Shown: positions 42,950 to 54,223, counted from the first letter of the stretch. The stretch is DNA of 64,000 nucleotides from Micromonospora rhizosphaerae (GCF_900091465.1 NZ_FMHV01000002.1:3968001-4032000); one strand, 5' to 3'. Numbers and translations are program-made. The notes: generated from the letters alone by a model not told the origin.

Positions 42950-43426
42950 TCAGCGGCGCAGCAGCCCCGGCCCGGGGCGTACGTCGATCTCGGCGGGCGG
43001 CACGTCGTGCCCGGCTTCGCAGCGCAGTCGCGCGTGCACGGCCGCGCCGCAGTCGTGGTGCTCGACGCGGACGGACGGGCCGGCCTCGTCGGCGGCCCAG
43101 GCGTCGCCCCACTGCCGCAGCGCGGTGAGCACCGGAAGCAGTTCCTGTCCCTTGCGGGTCAGGACGTACTCGTCCCGGGTGCGCTGCCCGGGCTGCCGGT
43201 AGGGCCGCCGTTCGAGCAGCCCGTCGGCGACGAGTTGCTTCAGCCGTGCGGCGGCGACCGGCTCACTGATGCCCACCCGCCGAGCGAAGTCGTCGAAGCG
43301 ACGGGTGCCGAACGACGCCTCCCGCAGCAGCAGGAGGGTGGACCGGTTCCCGACCACCTCGATGGCGCGCGCGATCGAGCAGTTGGTGGTCAGCCAGGCG
43401 TCCCGCTGATCGAGGAAGTCCGTCAT
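42950..43426 (-). CDS. HxlR family transcriptional regulator
   Basis: This 158-residue winged-helix protein starts at ATG 43426 (MTDFLDQRD). The HxlR signature is NCSIARAIEVVGNRSTLLLL with a conserved N-terminal Cys, followed by FDDFARRVGISEPVAAARLK and LVADGLLERRPYRQPGQRTR. HxlR proteins often sense aldehydes, quinones or oxidants via Cys. The C-terminus (RLRCEAGHDVPPAE) adds another Cys and His. It probably controls the downstream SDR gene. Confidence 0.88.
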   Translation of the reverse strand: MTDFLDQRDAWLTTNCSIARAIEVVGNRSTLLLLREASFGTRRFDDFARRVGISEPVAAARLKQLVADGLLERRPYRQPGQRTRDEYVLTRKGQELLPVLTALRQWGDAWAADEAGPSVRVEHHDCGAAVHARLRCEAGHDVPPAEIDVRPGPGLLRR

Positions 43427-43523
43427 GCCGACGACCGTACGCCTCTGGCTTAGGAAAACCAAAGTCAGCTAGGTCACGGCATGGCCAGGGGCGATCGGGA
43501 ATGCGGCGGGCGTCGCCCGGCCG

Positions 43524-43702
43524 TCACACCTGCCCGGCATAGTGCTCGCCCTCGACCCGGACCCCGCCGCGCCGGTCGACGGCCCACACCTCCCGGATGA
43601 CCCGGATCGCCTCGTCCAGCGCGTCCACGGCCTGGCCGCCGGCTGCTGCAGCGGCAGGTTGAGCACGTTGCCGCTCAACCTGATCCGGCTGGTCGCCGCC
43701 AC
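43524..43702 (-). pseudogene. Fragment of an LLM-class flavin/F420-dependent oxidoreductase
   Basis: One frame at the 5' end reads ATSRIRLSGNVLNLPLQQPA, a luciferase-like motif around strand 3-4. A different frame continues as AVDALDEAIRVIREVWAVD and RVEGEHYAG before a stop at 43524. The middle of the domain and the rest of the TIM barrel are missing. It is a small, internally deleted and frameshifted remnant. Confidence 0.55.
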
Positions 43703-43918
43703 CTCGCCTCGATCTCTCGCCCCATCGCCGCCGGAGGCACCGGTCTGCGAGTGATGCCGCCGGACCCGTCACCGTAGCCCGCGACAGAACGAGGTGCTGG
43801 GCGGACGGTGAATCGGCAGGACTGTTCACAGTTCCGGCCGGCCAGCGGTGTTCATCGATGTCGGGGTGGCATATGGTGCCGGTGAACGGCCTCACCATTC
43901 CTCCGAGAGGAGTGACCC

Positions 43919-45760
<1,842 letters not shown>

Positions 45761-45794
45761 GCGGGCCTGGGCACCCGACCCATGGCTGACAGGA

Positions 45795-45836
45795 GGAAGC
45801 GGTCGGTCGCCGGGAGGACGACGACCGACCGCTTCC
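45795..45836. terminator. 15-bp perfect hairpin between convergent genes
   Basis: GGAAGCGGTCGGTCG (45795-45809) and CGACCGACCGCTTCC (45822-45836) pair perfectly with a 12-nt loop, between the GH3 stop and the protease stop. It is probably a bidirectional terminator. Confidence 0.6.
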
Positions 45837-45843
45837 GCTGTGG

Positions 45844-47877
45844 TCAGCTCAGGGTGAGCGCGGTGTCATCGACGACGAAGGAGGTCTGCAGCGAGACGTC
45901 CTCCGTGCCGGTGAACTTGATGGTGGCGGTGGTGCCGGCCAGCGACGAGACGTCGAAGGACCGCTGGACGTAGCCGGTCGCGGCGTTGACGTTGGAGTAG
46001 GTGGCCAGCGTGGTGCCGCCGGCCTGGACGGTCAACCGGTCGTACACGGTGCTGCCCGACTCGGCCGTGTCGATGTGCAGCCAGAAGGTGAGGGTGGCCC
46101 GGCAGCCCGCCGGGACGGTCACCGACTGCGACAGGGTGTCGGTGTGGGTCGTGCCGTACCCGTCGAGCCACGCCTTCCACGAGCCGCTGTGCGCCGGCTG
46201 GCCGGTGGAGCTGTCGATGACGCCGGAGGTGGCGGTCCAGCTCACGTTGCCGGACTCGAAGCCGGGGTTGGCCAGCTTCTGGCCCGAGCAGGTGCCGGTG
46301 GGTGGCGGGGTGGTGCTGGTGCTGCAGGTCGGGTCGCCGGTCTGGGCCGGCACGCTGACCGCGTTCCAGGCCGCCTTGACCGTGTCGAACTCGGTGCAGC
46401 TACCCGGGTAGAGGTTCTTCGTCGCCTGCAGCGTCCAGGTGCGGTACTTCAGGTACGACGAGGCCGTCGTCTTCATCAGCATCGCGTTGTACATGATCTT
46501 CATGGCCTTCTGGATGCCGAGTCCGGTCACGGTGCTGCCGTTGCAGGTCGGGCTGGTCGGCTGGCCGTTGGTCGGGTTGCTGCCCATGGCCAGCAGGTAG
46601 AACCAGTGGTTGCCCGGGCCGGCCGCCGCGTGCACCTCGGTGCCGGGGATGCTGCTGGAGTAGCAGTTGGGGTCGCCGAGGGCCGACGGGTTGTACATGT
46701 TGCGGATCGGGCCGCTGCCCACCAGGTTGATCTTCTCGCCGACCAGGAAGTCCGGGGCGTCGTAGGTGGACGGCTCGTTGGCGAACCACTCGGTCGCGGC
46801 GCCGAAGGTGTCGGCGACGAACTCCTGGGTCCCGTTGCCCGAGATGCCACCGGGGGTATGGTCGTCGATACCGTGCCCGATCTCGTGAGCGACCACGTCG
46901 ATCGAGCCGATCCACTGGCCCGAGGTGTTCTTGCCGATCTGGACCTGCGTGCCGTCGTAGTAGGCGTTCTGGTCGTTCAGCCCGACCCGGATGGGCCAGG
47001 CGCCGCCGTTGCCGTCGGCGCCGTTGCGACCGAGCCACTGCGACAGCATCCGGTGCTCGGTCTGCGCGGCGAACAGCGCGTCGACGCAGCCGGTCTCCTT
47101 GTTGGTGGCGGTGCCGTTGCCCCAGACGTCGTCCGAGCCGGTGAACGTCGTGTTGGTGGCGGCGTCCTGGCAGCTCTGGTTGGTGACGTTCGGGTCCCTC
47201 ATCGAGTACGTGCTGCCGGAGAAGGTGGTGTTGAGCGTGAGCGGGCTGGGCCCGTTCCACGCGCCGGTGCCGGTGCCGTGCACGATGTGCTCCTGCTTGC
47301 GCAACACCGTGCCGGTGATGGCGTCCACGTCCACGGTCAGCCGACTGGGGCCCTCGGCGTCCCGGCCGGTGAGGGTGGTCTCCCACGCCAGGGCCGGCTC
47401 GCTGCCCAGGGTGTAGACGACCAGCTTGGTGCCCTCGACGGCGTTGACCGTCGGTAGTTGTGTGCGGGCGGTCTGCTCCGCCGCCGCGGCCGCCAGCTTC
47501 GGCGTGGTGGTCAGGTTGCCGATGGCCCGCTCCTGGGCGACGGAGGCGTACCTCAGCTGGCCGGTGGCGCTCGTCGCGAGGACGAAGTCACCACCGGTCA
47601 CCGGAAGGCCCTTGTAGGTGCGCTCGTAGGGCACGTACTGGGTGCCGTCGGCGGTGATGACCGGCTTCTGCACGAACGCGTCGTCGGGGCTGGCGTGCAG
47701 ATACTGCGGGCGGTTGGCGACCAGCGCGGCCGCCGAGCTGGCGGCGAGCGCGCGGGCCTGGGCGGCGTCGGGGGCGGGGCTGGGGGGCGCGGCCTGCACG
47801 GCCGCGGCGGTGCCGGCGGCGATCAGGCCGGCCGCGGCGGTGCCGGAGAGCGCGACGAGTCGGGGTGCGAGCTTCAA
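45844..47877 (-). CDS. Secreted M4-family (thermolysin-like) metalloprotease with C-terminal beta domain
   Basis: This 677-residue preproenzyme starts at a TTG (47877) preceded by AGGAG 9 nt upstream. Then come a signal peptide (about residues 1-32), an FTP/PepSY propeptide (about 50-190), and the M4 catalytic domain with HEIGH (His331-Glu332-x2-His335) and the third zinc ligand in GTQEFVADTFG. A C-terminal domain (about 540-677; LANPGFESGNVSW, SFVVDDTALTL) resembles carbohydrate-binding/P-like modules common in actinobacterial secreted proteases. It should be secreted and self-activated. It is convergent with the GH3 gene. Confidence 0.92.
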   Translation of the reverse strand: MKLAPRLVALSGTAAAGLIAAGTAAAVQAAPPSPAPDAAQARALAASSAAALVANRPQYLHASPDDAFVQKPVITADGTQYVPYERTYKGLPVTGGDFVLATSATGQLRYASVAQERAIGNLTTTPKLAAAAAEQTARTQLPTVNAVEGTKLVVYTLGSEPALAWETTLTGRDAEGPSRLTVDVDAITGTVLRKQEHIVHGTGTGAWNGPSPLTLNTTFSGSTYSMRDPNVTNQSCQDAATNTTFTGSDDVWGNGTATNKETGCVDALFAAQTEHRMLSQWLGRNGADGNGGAWPIRVGLNDQNAYYDGTQVQIGKNTSGQWIGSIDVVAHEIGHGIDDHTPGGISGNGTQEFVADTFGAATEWFANEPSTYDAPDFLVGEKINLVGSGPIRNMYNPSALGDPNCYSSSIPGTEVHAAAGPGNHWFYLLAMGSNPTNGQPTSPTCNGSTVTGLGIQKAMKIMYNAMLMKTTASSYLKYRTWTLQATKNLYPGSCTEFDTVKAAWNAVSVPAQTGDPTCSTSTTPPPTGTCSGQKLANPGFESGNVSWTATSGVIDSSTGQPAHSGSWKAWLDGYGTTHTDTLSQSVTVPAGCRATLTFWLHIDTAESGSTVYDRLTVQAGGTTLATYSNVNAATGYVQRSFDVSSLAGTTATIKFTGTEDVSLQTSFVVDDTALTLS

Positions 47878-48744
47878 GGGGGTACGCTCCTGTTCCTCGG
47901 CGACGTGCGGAGCCCGGTGGGGACGCACGCCGCGTCTGGCGCTGAGGCGGGGCGATGGTCTCCGGAGCTGCCGGCCTGCTTCGGATGGATCGACCACCGT
48001 CACGACGCACCGGGGGTCGGTGTGTCGCGGGAGCACGATCACACGGGCGGAGACGCAGATCAATGGGTGACCCGGGCAACCGTCTCGTTTCGGTCGCCTC
48101 AGCGACGCAGCGCTTCAGGAAGCCATGATCTTCGATGGCCCCTGATCAGCCCTAACGCTCTCCGCAGTGGACGGACGCCTGTCCGGGTTGTGGGCATTGC
48201 CGTAGTGTGCGGATGGCGTATCTCCGCCCTCCTCCGTACCGCCCTCGGGGAGCGTTCGTTCGGGCGATGTCGCGGGCGCACTTCCGGCCGATTGCCGACG
48301 GGCGACGGTGGTTCCCTTGATGGCCGCCGTCCCGCGGCGGGCAATCCATGACGTGCTGGCCACGCCGGCCTGAGGTCGCGGTAGGAATCTACCGCCACTT
48401 TCGTCTGCAGCGTAGAAAAGTAGTCACTGGATCAACGAAAGCTATGGACACGCTGTGGGGAAGTTAGTAGTGTCGGGCACCATCAATATGTTTCGCGGAG
48501 ATGAACTACCGGCACGGTAGCTCTCGACTGTGGCCCTTCAGGCGGCGCAACACGTCCGGAGGCCACGACCGGCCAGAGATGGCCACCCCGGGGTCAGCGC
48601 TGCAACGCGGCGACCTGGCGCTGACACGCGCCACGGCTCGACCGATGTCCGTCCGTACCCGACAACACCCCGTCAGCTCCGACGCGGAACCCTGTCCGAT
48701 CCACGTGCGATCCGGCCGCCGCTGAGATCGGACCATTCATCCAC
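47878..48744. other. Long intergenic stretch without a recognisable gene
   Basis: About 870 bp between the protease start and the leader of the next gene. Short open frames exist on both strands (for example minus 48115-48363) but have no recognisable domain, no Shine-Dalgarno in place and atypical composition. The part around 48400-48530 is richer in A and T than the surroundings and probably holds promoter elements for the cupredoxin gene. I see no RNA gene with confidence. Confidence 0.45.
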
Positions 48745-48860
48745 ATTAGACGACCGTGGCCGCCGGGCACGGCCGAGGACCCCGTGCGGCCAGGGAGGGG
48801 CCGACGGGTGGGGAACCCATGTCGTCGACGGGCCGACGCCCGTTCCGCCCGGTCTTTCCG
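48745..48860 (+). promoter_or_regulatory. Possible structured 5' leader of the cupredoxin/3-keto-disaccharide hydrolase gene
   Basis: The leader contains a hairpin with GCACGG/CCGTGC inner arms, the motif GGGGAACCCA at 48810-48819, and an ACGGGC/GCCCGT hairpin near 48837-48853. GGGGAACCCA occurs in actinobacterial c-di-AMP (ydaO-type) riboswitches that precede secreted-enzyme genes, but the companion GGGTGAAT element is not found here. The riboswitch assignment is therefore weak; it may be another structured leader. Confidence 0.2.
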
Positions 48861-48879
48861 GACCGTGAGAGAGGCATCC

Positions 48880-51800
48880 ATGAACCCACATGCACCGCGC
48901 GGTCGGCTCACGGTGAGCCGGCTCCGGAGATCGCTGGCGGCCATCGCCACGATGGCGCTGCTGCTGATCACCGGCCTGGCCGCCTCCCCGGCGAACGCGC
49001 GTCCGACCGACCTGGAACGTTCCGCGACGGCCGCGGCGAGCTCGTCGTCGACGCAATTGCAGGCCCAGGTCCTCACCTGGACCGCGGGTGACAACTTCCT
49101 GTCGTACCTGTCGGCGCCGACCACCGCCACGGCCGGGCCGGCCACTCTGGTCTTCGAGAACAGCCGGGCCACCGGCAACACCACCGGGATGCAGCACACG
49201 CTCACGTTCGAAACGGGCGACCCGAGGTACAACAGCGACGTCGACGTGAACATCCTGGCGGATCCGACGGACAGCAACGGGGGCCGCTGGACCGTTGACG
49301 TGGTGCTGTCGCCCGGCACCTACCGATACTTCTGCTCCATCCCCGGCCACGGCGGAATGACCGGGCTCCTGGTGGTCAGCGGTGGCGGGTCGGACACCAC
49401 GCCGCCCACGGTGACCGCCACGGTGTCCGGGGAGAAGGACCCCACCGGGGCGTACGTGGGCAGTGCGACGGTGACCCTGTCGGCGACGGACAGCGGCTCG
49501 GGCGTCGACCGGGTCGAATATTCCCTGGACGGGGGGCCGTTCGGCACGTACTCGGCGCCGGTGACGGTGAACCAGGCGGGTCAGCACACGGTGAGCTACC
49601 GGGCCACGGACAAGGCGGGCAACACCTCGTCGCCGCAGTCCGTCTCGTTCTCGGTCGTCGAACCGCCCCCGACGGACACCACTCCGCCCACGGTGACGGC
49701 CGCGGTGACCGGCCAGAAGGACGCCAACGGCGCGTATGTGGGCAGCGCCACGGTGACCGTCTCCGCCACGGACACCGAGTCCGGCGTGGACCGCATCGAG
49801 TACTCGCTCGACGGCGGCGCCTACGCCGCCTACTCGGCGCCGGTGACGGTGAACCAGCCCGGTCAGCACACGGTGAGCTACCGGGCCACGGACAAGGCGG
49901 GCAACACGTCCTCCCCGCAGTCGGTGTCCTTCACGGTGGTGGAGACACCGCCGGCCGACACCACCCCGCCGACGGTGACCGCGGCGGTGACGGGCCAGAA
50001 GGACGCCAACGGCAACTACGTCGGCAGCGCCACGGTGACCTTGTCCGCCACCGACAGCGGCTCGGGTGTGGATCGGATCGAGTACTCCCTCGACGGGCAG
50101 CCGTACGCCGGTTACTCGGCGCCGGTGACGGTGAACCAGCCCGGTCAGCACACGGTGAGCTACCGGGCCACGGACAAGGCGGGCAACACGTCCTCCCCGC
50201 AGTCGGTGTCCTTCACGGTGGTGGAGACGCCGCCGGCCGACACCACCCCGCCGACGGTGACCGCGGCGGTGACGGGTCAGCAGGACGCCAACGGCAACTA
50301 CGTCGGCAGCGCCACGGTGACCCTGTCCGCCACCGACACGCAGTCGGGCGTGGACCGGATCGAGTACGCGCTCGACGGCGGCGCCTACGCCGCCTACTCG
50401 GCGCCGGTGACGGTCAACCATCTGGGCCAGCACACCGTCAGCTACCGGGCGACCGACAAGGCGGGCAACACCTCCGCGCCGCAGTCGGTGTCCTTCACGG
50501 TGGTGGAGACGCCGCCGGCCGACACCACCCCGCCGACGGTGACCGCGGCGGTGACGGGTCAGCAGGACGCCAACGGCGCGTACGTCGGGAGCGCCACGGT
50601 GACGGTCTCCGCCACCGACAGCGGCTCCGGCGTCGACCGGATTGAGTACTCCCTGGACGGGCAGCCGTACGCCGCCTATTCGGCGCCGGTGACGGTCAAC
50701 CAGCCGGGCCAGCACACGGTCAGCTACCGGGCGACCGACAAGGCGGGCAACACCTCCGCGCCGCAGTCGGTGTCCTTCACGGTGGTCGAGCCACCCGCGC
50801 CGGACACCAGCCCACCGACCGCGACCGCCGCCGTGTCCGGGCAGCTTGACAACAACGGCGCGTACGTCGGAAGCGCCACCGTCATCCTGTCCGCGACGGA
50901 CGCGGGCTCGGGGGTCGACCGCATCGAGTACTCCCTCGACGCGCAGCCGTACGCCCGGTACTCGGCGCCGGTGACGGTGAACCAGCCGGGTCAGCACACG
51001 CTGAGTTACCGGGCCACCGACAAGGCCGGCAACACCTCGGGTACCGCGTCGGTCACCTTCACGGTGGTGGCGAGCGGGCCGGGCCCCGACTGCCCGGTGA
51101 AGGACACCCGGCCGACCGTGTGGCTCGGCACCGTGGACAGCGGCGTGCCCAACCGGGTCGTCGAGGGTGACTGCACGATCAACAACGTCATCGAGGACGA
51201 GCGGACCTGGCCCAACCACGGCGAGTTCGTCTCCTACGTGACCACGATCGCCGAGCACCTGCACCACCTGGGCGTCATCACCCACCACGAGCACGGCCGC
51301 CTGGTGAGCGCCGCCGGTCGCTCCGGCGTCGGCAAGCCGGACGAGAAGAACGGCTACCAGCCGCTGCTCGACAACTCGGCGGCGTCCTTCGGTCGGTGGC
51401 AGCAGGTCGGCGCGGGCGACTTCACCCGCAACGCCGACGGGTCGATCACCAGCCGGCCGGTACCGGGGCTGGGCATGCTCTGGTTCCCGGTGGCCGCGTA
51501 CGGCGATTTCTCCCTCAAGCTGCAGTGGCGCGACGACGCCACCGGCGACGGCCGGGCCAACAGCGGGGTCTTCGTCCGCTTCCCGAACGTGCACCAGCAC
51601 CCGGACGAGTCCCGCCCGGAGTGGGTGGCCATCAAGTACGGCCACGAGCTGCAGATCCTCGACCGACCCGACGGTGACCAGTACAAGAGCGGATCGGTGT
51701 ACGGCTTCGACCGGGTCGACCTGGCCGGCGCCAACGTCACCCCGAAGGGCACCTGGAACGACTACGAGATCCGCGTGGTCGGCCAGCACTACTCCGTCTT

Positions 51801-52035
51801 CCGCAACGGGGTGCTGATCAACGACTACGTCAACACCCCGGACGCGGTGTTCACCCCACCCCGGGCGGACGACCCCGGTGGCGCCGGACGGCAGAGCGCC
51901 AGCGGATACATCGGCCTGCAGAACCACGGCGCCGCCGACGTCATCAGCTTCCGCAACGTGCGGATCGCGCCACTCTCCCCGTGCTGCCCGACCGGGACGT
52001 CCTCCTCCTCCGCCAATCCCAGCACCTGCTGCTGA
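48880..52035 (+). CDS. Secreted cupredoxin / six Ig-like (OmpL47-type) repeats / 3-keto-disaccharide hydrolase domain protein
   Basis: This 1,051-residue exported protein has a signal peptide (RRSLAAIATMALLLITGLAA, cleavage near ANA). A cupredoxin domain (about residues 60-168) has type-1 copper ligands His in GMQHTLTFE and Cys, His and Met in FCSIPGHGGMTG. Six 94-residue Ig-like repeats run from 172 to about 735. A linker module (737-828) contains CTIN and NHGEFVSYV. The C-terminal domain (about 829-1035) is of the DUF1080/3-keto-disaccharide hydrolase type with WFPVAAYGDFSLKLQWRDD, NSGVFVRFP and WNDYEIRVVGQHYSVFRNG. GAGAGAGG precedes ATG 48880. It starts the cluster that continues 20 bp later. 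Confidence 0.88.
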   Translation: MNPHAPRGRLTVSRLRRSLAAIATMALLLITGLAASPANARPTDLERSATAAASSSSTQLQAQVLTWTAGDNFLSYLSAPTTATAGPATLVFENSRATGNTTGMQHTLTFETGDPRYNSDVDVNILADPTDSNGGRWTVDVVLSPGTYRYFCSIPGHGGMTGLLVVSGGGSDTTPPTVTATVSGEKDPTGAYVGSATVTLSATDSGSGVDRVEYSLDGGPFGTYSAPVTVNQAGQHTVSYRATDKAGNTSSPQSVSFSVVEPPPTDTTPPTVTAAVTGQKDANGAYVGSATVTVSATDTESGVDRIEYSLDGGAYAAYSAPVTVNQPGQHTVSYRATDKAGNTSSPQSVSFTVVETPPADTTPPTVTAAVTGQKDANGNYVGSATVTLSATDSGSGVDRIEYSLDGQPYAGYSAPVTVNQPGQHTVSYRATDKAGNTSSPQSVSFTVVETPPADTTPPTVTAAVTGQQDANGNYVGSATVTLSATDTQSGVDRIEYALDGGAYAAYSAPVTVNHLGQHTVSYRATDKAGNTSAPQSVSFTVVETPPADTTPPTVTAAVTGQQDANGAYVGSATVTVSATDSGSGVDRIEYSLDGQPYAAYSAPVTVNQPGQHTVSYRATDKAGNTSAPQSVSFTVVEPPAPDTSPPTATAAVSGQLDNNGAYVGSATVILSATDAGSGVDRIEYSLDAQPYARYSAPVTVNQPGQHTLSYRATDKAGNTSGTASVTFTVVASGPGPDCPVKDTRPTVWLGTVDSGVPNRVVEGDCTINNVIEDERTWPNHGEFVSYVTTIAEHLHHLGVITHHEHGRLVSAAGRSGVGKPDEKNGYQPLLDNSAASFGRWQQVGAGDFTRNADGSITSRPVPGLGMLWFPVAAYGDFSLKLQWRDDATGDGRANSGVFVRFPNVHQHPDESRPEWVAIKYGHELQILDRPDGDQYKSGSVYGFDRVDLAGANVTPKGTWNDYEIRVVGQHYSVFRNGVLINDYVNTPDAVFTPPRADDPGGAGRQSASGYIGLQNHGAADVISFRNVRIAPLSPCCPTGTSSSSANPSTCC
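49393..51075 (+). repeat. Six in-frame tandem repeats of 282 bp (94 residues)
   Basis: Repeat units begin at 49393, 49675, 49957, 50239, 50521 and 50803, an exact 282-bp period. Each begins DTTPPTVTA (or a near variant) and contains SGVDRIEYSLDG, YSAPVTVNQPGQHTVSYRAT and DKAGNTS. Units 2 to 5 are nearly identical over long DNA stretches, which suggests recent duplication or gene conversion. They form a rigid spacer between the copper domain and the hydrolase domain. Confidence 0.92.
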
Positions 52036-52055
52036 CCGAGGAAAGGGAACCAACC

Positions 52056-53024
52056 ATGGCAAAACACAGGATCGATCGCCGAACGCTGTTACGGGGACTC
52101 GCCGGGTCCACCGTGGCGGTCAGCGCGGCCAGCCTGACCGGGGTCGCGCCGGCCTGCGCGTCGGACGGCGAGTCGAACGGTCACCTGATCCCGCGCGGCC
52201 AGATGGGCATCCAGCTCTACAGCGTTCGCGACAAGATCGCGCAGGTCGGCTTCGCCCCGGTCTTCGAGGAGCTCTCCCGCATCGGCTACCGGGAGGTGGA
52301 GTTCGCCGGCTACACCCAGGGCGCCGCCGGCCCGATCACCCCCACTCAGATCCGGCAGCTGCTCGACGACAACGGGCTGAAGGCGGCGGGCAGCCACCGC
52401 GGGCTGGCCGACTTCCGCACCAACCTGGAGTTGGAACTCGACGTCGCCGAGACCCTCGGCATGCCGGCGATCGGCACCGCCCAGGCGCCCACCGGGAACC
52501 GCACCATCGCCGGGTACCAGGCGGCCGCCGCGGAGTTCAACGCGTGGGGCGCGGCCGCCGCGGCCCGCGGCATCAAGCTCTACCAGCACAACCACACCAT
52601 CGAGTTCAGTTTCGCCGTCGACCGGCCCGACGTGCGGCTGTACGACCTGTTCCTGGAGCTCACCGATCCGCGGTACGTGTACCTGGAGATGGACATCCTG
52701 TGGGCGTACGGCGGCGCCCGGAAGTACCCCGGCTTCCGCCCGGTCGACTATGTGAACGCCCAGCCGCACCGCTACCCGATGTTCCACGTCAAGGACGGCG
52801 TCCCGCTGCCCGACCCGCAGCAGGGCAACTCCTACCTGGACGTCGAGTTCGGTGCCGGAGTCATCCCGTTCGCCGAGTTCTTCGACGAGCTGAAGGGCCG
52901 GGGGCGCTTCGAATTCCTGTGGGAGCAGGACACCGCGCCGAACGCCCAGCCCAACCCGCCGGGGTCGCTGGGTGCCGCGGAGCGTAGCTACCAGCGCATG
53001 GTCGAGCTGCGGGGTGCCCGGTGA
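52056..53024 (+). CDS. Tat-exported TIM-barrel sugar isomerase/epimerase-like protein
   Basis: This 322-residue protein has a twin-arginine signal (DRRTLLRGLAG then hydrophobic VAVSAASLTGVAP, cleavage near ACA). The TIM barrel is of the xylose isomerase-like/AP endonuclease 2 fold: MGIQLYSVRDKI, REVEFAGYT, LYQHNHTIEF, YVYLEMDILWAYGG and MFHVKDG give the metal-binding His, Glu and Asp positions. Members act on keto sugars, and some relatives act on 3-keto-glycosides. Export as a folded protein fits tatAC in this window. It follows the cupredoxin protein gene by 20 bp and overlaps the multicopper oxidase gene by 4 nt. Confidence 0.88.
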   Translation: MAKHRIDRRTLLRGLAGSTVAVSAASLTGVAPACASDGESNGHLIPRGQMGIQLYSVRDKIAQVGFAPVFEELSRIGYREVEFAGYTQGAAGPITPTQIRQLLDDNGLKAAGSHRGLADFRTNLELELDVAETLGMPAIGTAQAPTGNRTIAGYQAAAAEFNAWGAAAAARGIKLYQHNHTIEFSFAVDRPDVRLYDLFLELTDPRYVYLEMDILWAYGGARKYPGFRPVDYVNAQPHRYPMFHVKDGVPLPDPQQGNSYLDVEFGAGVIPFAEFFDELKGRGRFEFLWEQDTAPNAQPNPPGSLGAAERSYQRMVELRGAR

Positions 53025-54214
53025 GCGCCTGGCGGCTGGTGGAGGACGGCCCGGCGCCGAAGCCCGGGTCGGCGGTCGGCCCGACGACCGGGTCCACCGG
53101 CCCGCTGGGCGGCCGGCCCGAGCGTCCGCGTACCGGCGCCCGGCGCATGCTGGTGGTGGCGGCGGTCGTGCTGCTCACTCTGGTCGGTGCCGGCGGGCTG
53201 GCGGTCGCCGGCACCGGGATGTTCGCCGAGCGGCCGGACGGCTGCGTCAAGCCCGACCGCAGCATCCAGCTGTACGCGGTGGAGCTGCCAAAGGACGGCA
53301 CCCAGATCCGGCTCGGCTACGGCCTCACCCCGGAGACGGCGTCCTACCCGGGCCCGACCATGGAGATGATGGAGGGGGAGTGCCTCGCCATCACCCTGCA
53401 CAACCAGGTCTCCGCCGAGACGCTGGCAGCGCTGCGCACCAACCCGGCCCATCCGCTCGGCGTCTCGCTGCACGTACACGGGGTGAAGTACACCCAGGAG
53501 TCTGACGGCACGGTGCAGAGCGCATCGTTCGTCCCGCCGGGTCAGTCGCGCACGTACACCTGGTACGCCGCGCCGCGCAACAACAAGACCGGGGCGCAGG
53601 GCACGGCCGGCTACTGGTGGTACCACGACCACGTGGTGGGTGGCCCGCACGGCACCCAGGGCCTCTCCGCCGGCCTCTTCGGCGGCCTGGTCGTCCGCCG
53701 TCCCGGCGACCCGAAGCCGGACCGGACCTACACGGTGGTCTTCGGTGACCGGCAGAGCATCAACCTGCGCCGGGGCGAGGCCACGGACACCTGCACGGAG
53801 GTGAACCCCCAGCCCGGCCCCACCTGCCTGGTGGCGCGCAAGGGGGAGCGGGTCGAGTTCATCGTCGTCGGCATCGGCAACGACATGCACACCTTCCACC
53901 TGCACGGGCACTCCTGGGCGGACACCCGCACGGGGATGGTGAGCAACGGCCAGCCGTTCGCCGACTCCATACCGGTCATCGACAACAAGACGCTCGGCCC
54001 CGGTGACTCCTTCGGAGTCCAGGTGGTGGCCGGCGACTCGGTCGGACCGGGGCACTGGATGCTGCACTGCCACATGCAGTTCCACTCCGACGCCGGGATG
54101 TCGACCATGCTGCACGTCCTGGACGAGAACGGGAACATGCCGCCCGGCATGGACCACCAGCACGGCGCCGCCTCGGCGCCCGCCACCGACGGCGGCGAGC
54201 ACCAGCACAACTGA
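53021..54214 (+). CDS. Membrane-anchored or secreted multicopper oxidase (two-domain/small type)
   Basis: This 397-residue protein has a signal/anchor (about residues 42-65, RRMLVVAAVVLLTLVGAGGL) after a 40-residue cytoplasmic Pro/Gly-rich stretch. All copper motifs are visible: SLHVHGVKY, YWWYHDHVVGG, HTFHLHGHSW and HWMLHCHMQFHSDAGM. It should oxidise a one-electron donor and reduce O2 to water. A His-rich tail (HQHG, HQHN) may help copper loading. The GTG start overlaps the isomerase stop (GTGA), so production is coupled. The neighbouring cupredoxin domain and sugar dehydrogenase make electron transfer from sugars plausible (inference). Confidence 0.9.
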   Translation: MSAWRLVEDGPAPKPGSAVGPTTGSTGPLGGRPERPRTGARRMLVVAAVVLLTLVGAGGLAVAGTGMFAERPDGCVKPDRSIQLYAVELPKDGTQIRLGYGLTPETASYPGPTMEMMEGECLAITLHNQVSAETLAALRTNPAHPLGVSLHVHGVKYTQESDGTVQSASFVPPGQSRTYTWYAAPRNNKTGAQGTAGYWWYHDHVVGGPHGTQGLSAGLFGGLVVRRPGDPKPDRTYTVVFGDRQSINLRRGEATDTCTEVNPQPGPTCLVARKGERVEFIVVGIGNDMHTFHLHGHSWADTRTGMVSNGQPFADSIPVIDNKTLGPGDSFGVQVVAGDSVGPGHWMLHCHMQFHSDAGMSTMLHVLDENGNMPPGMDHQHGAASAPATDGGEHQHN

Positions 54215-54223
54215 CGGGTCCGT

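Noticed and set aside
49393-51075. Regular repeats that might suggest a CRISPR or other non-coding array
   Set aside because: The 282-bp units are in frame, encode Ig-like domains and lack short palindromic repeats with unique spacers.
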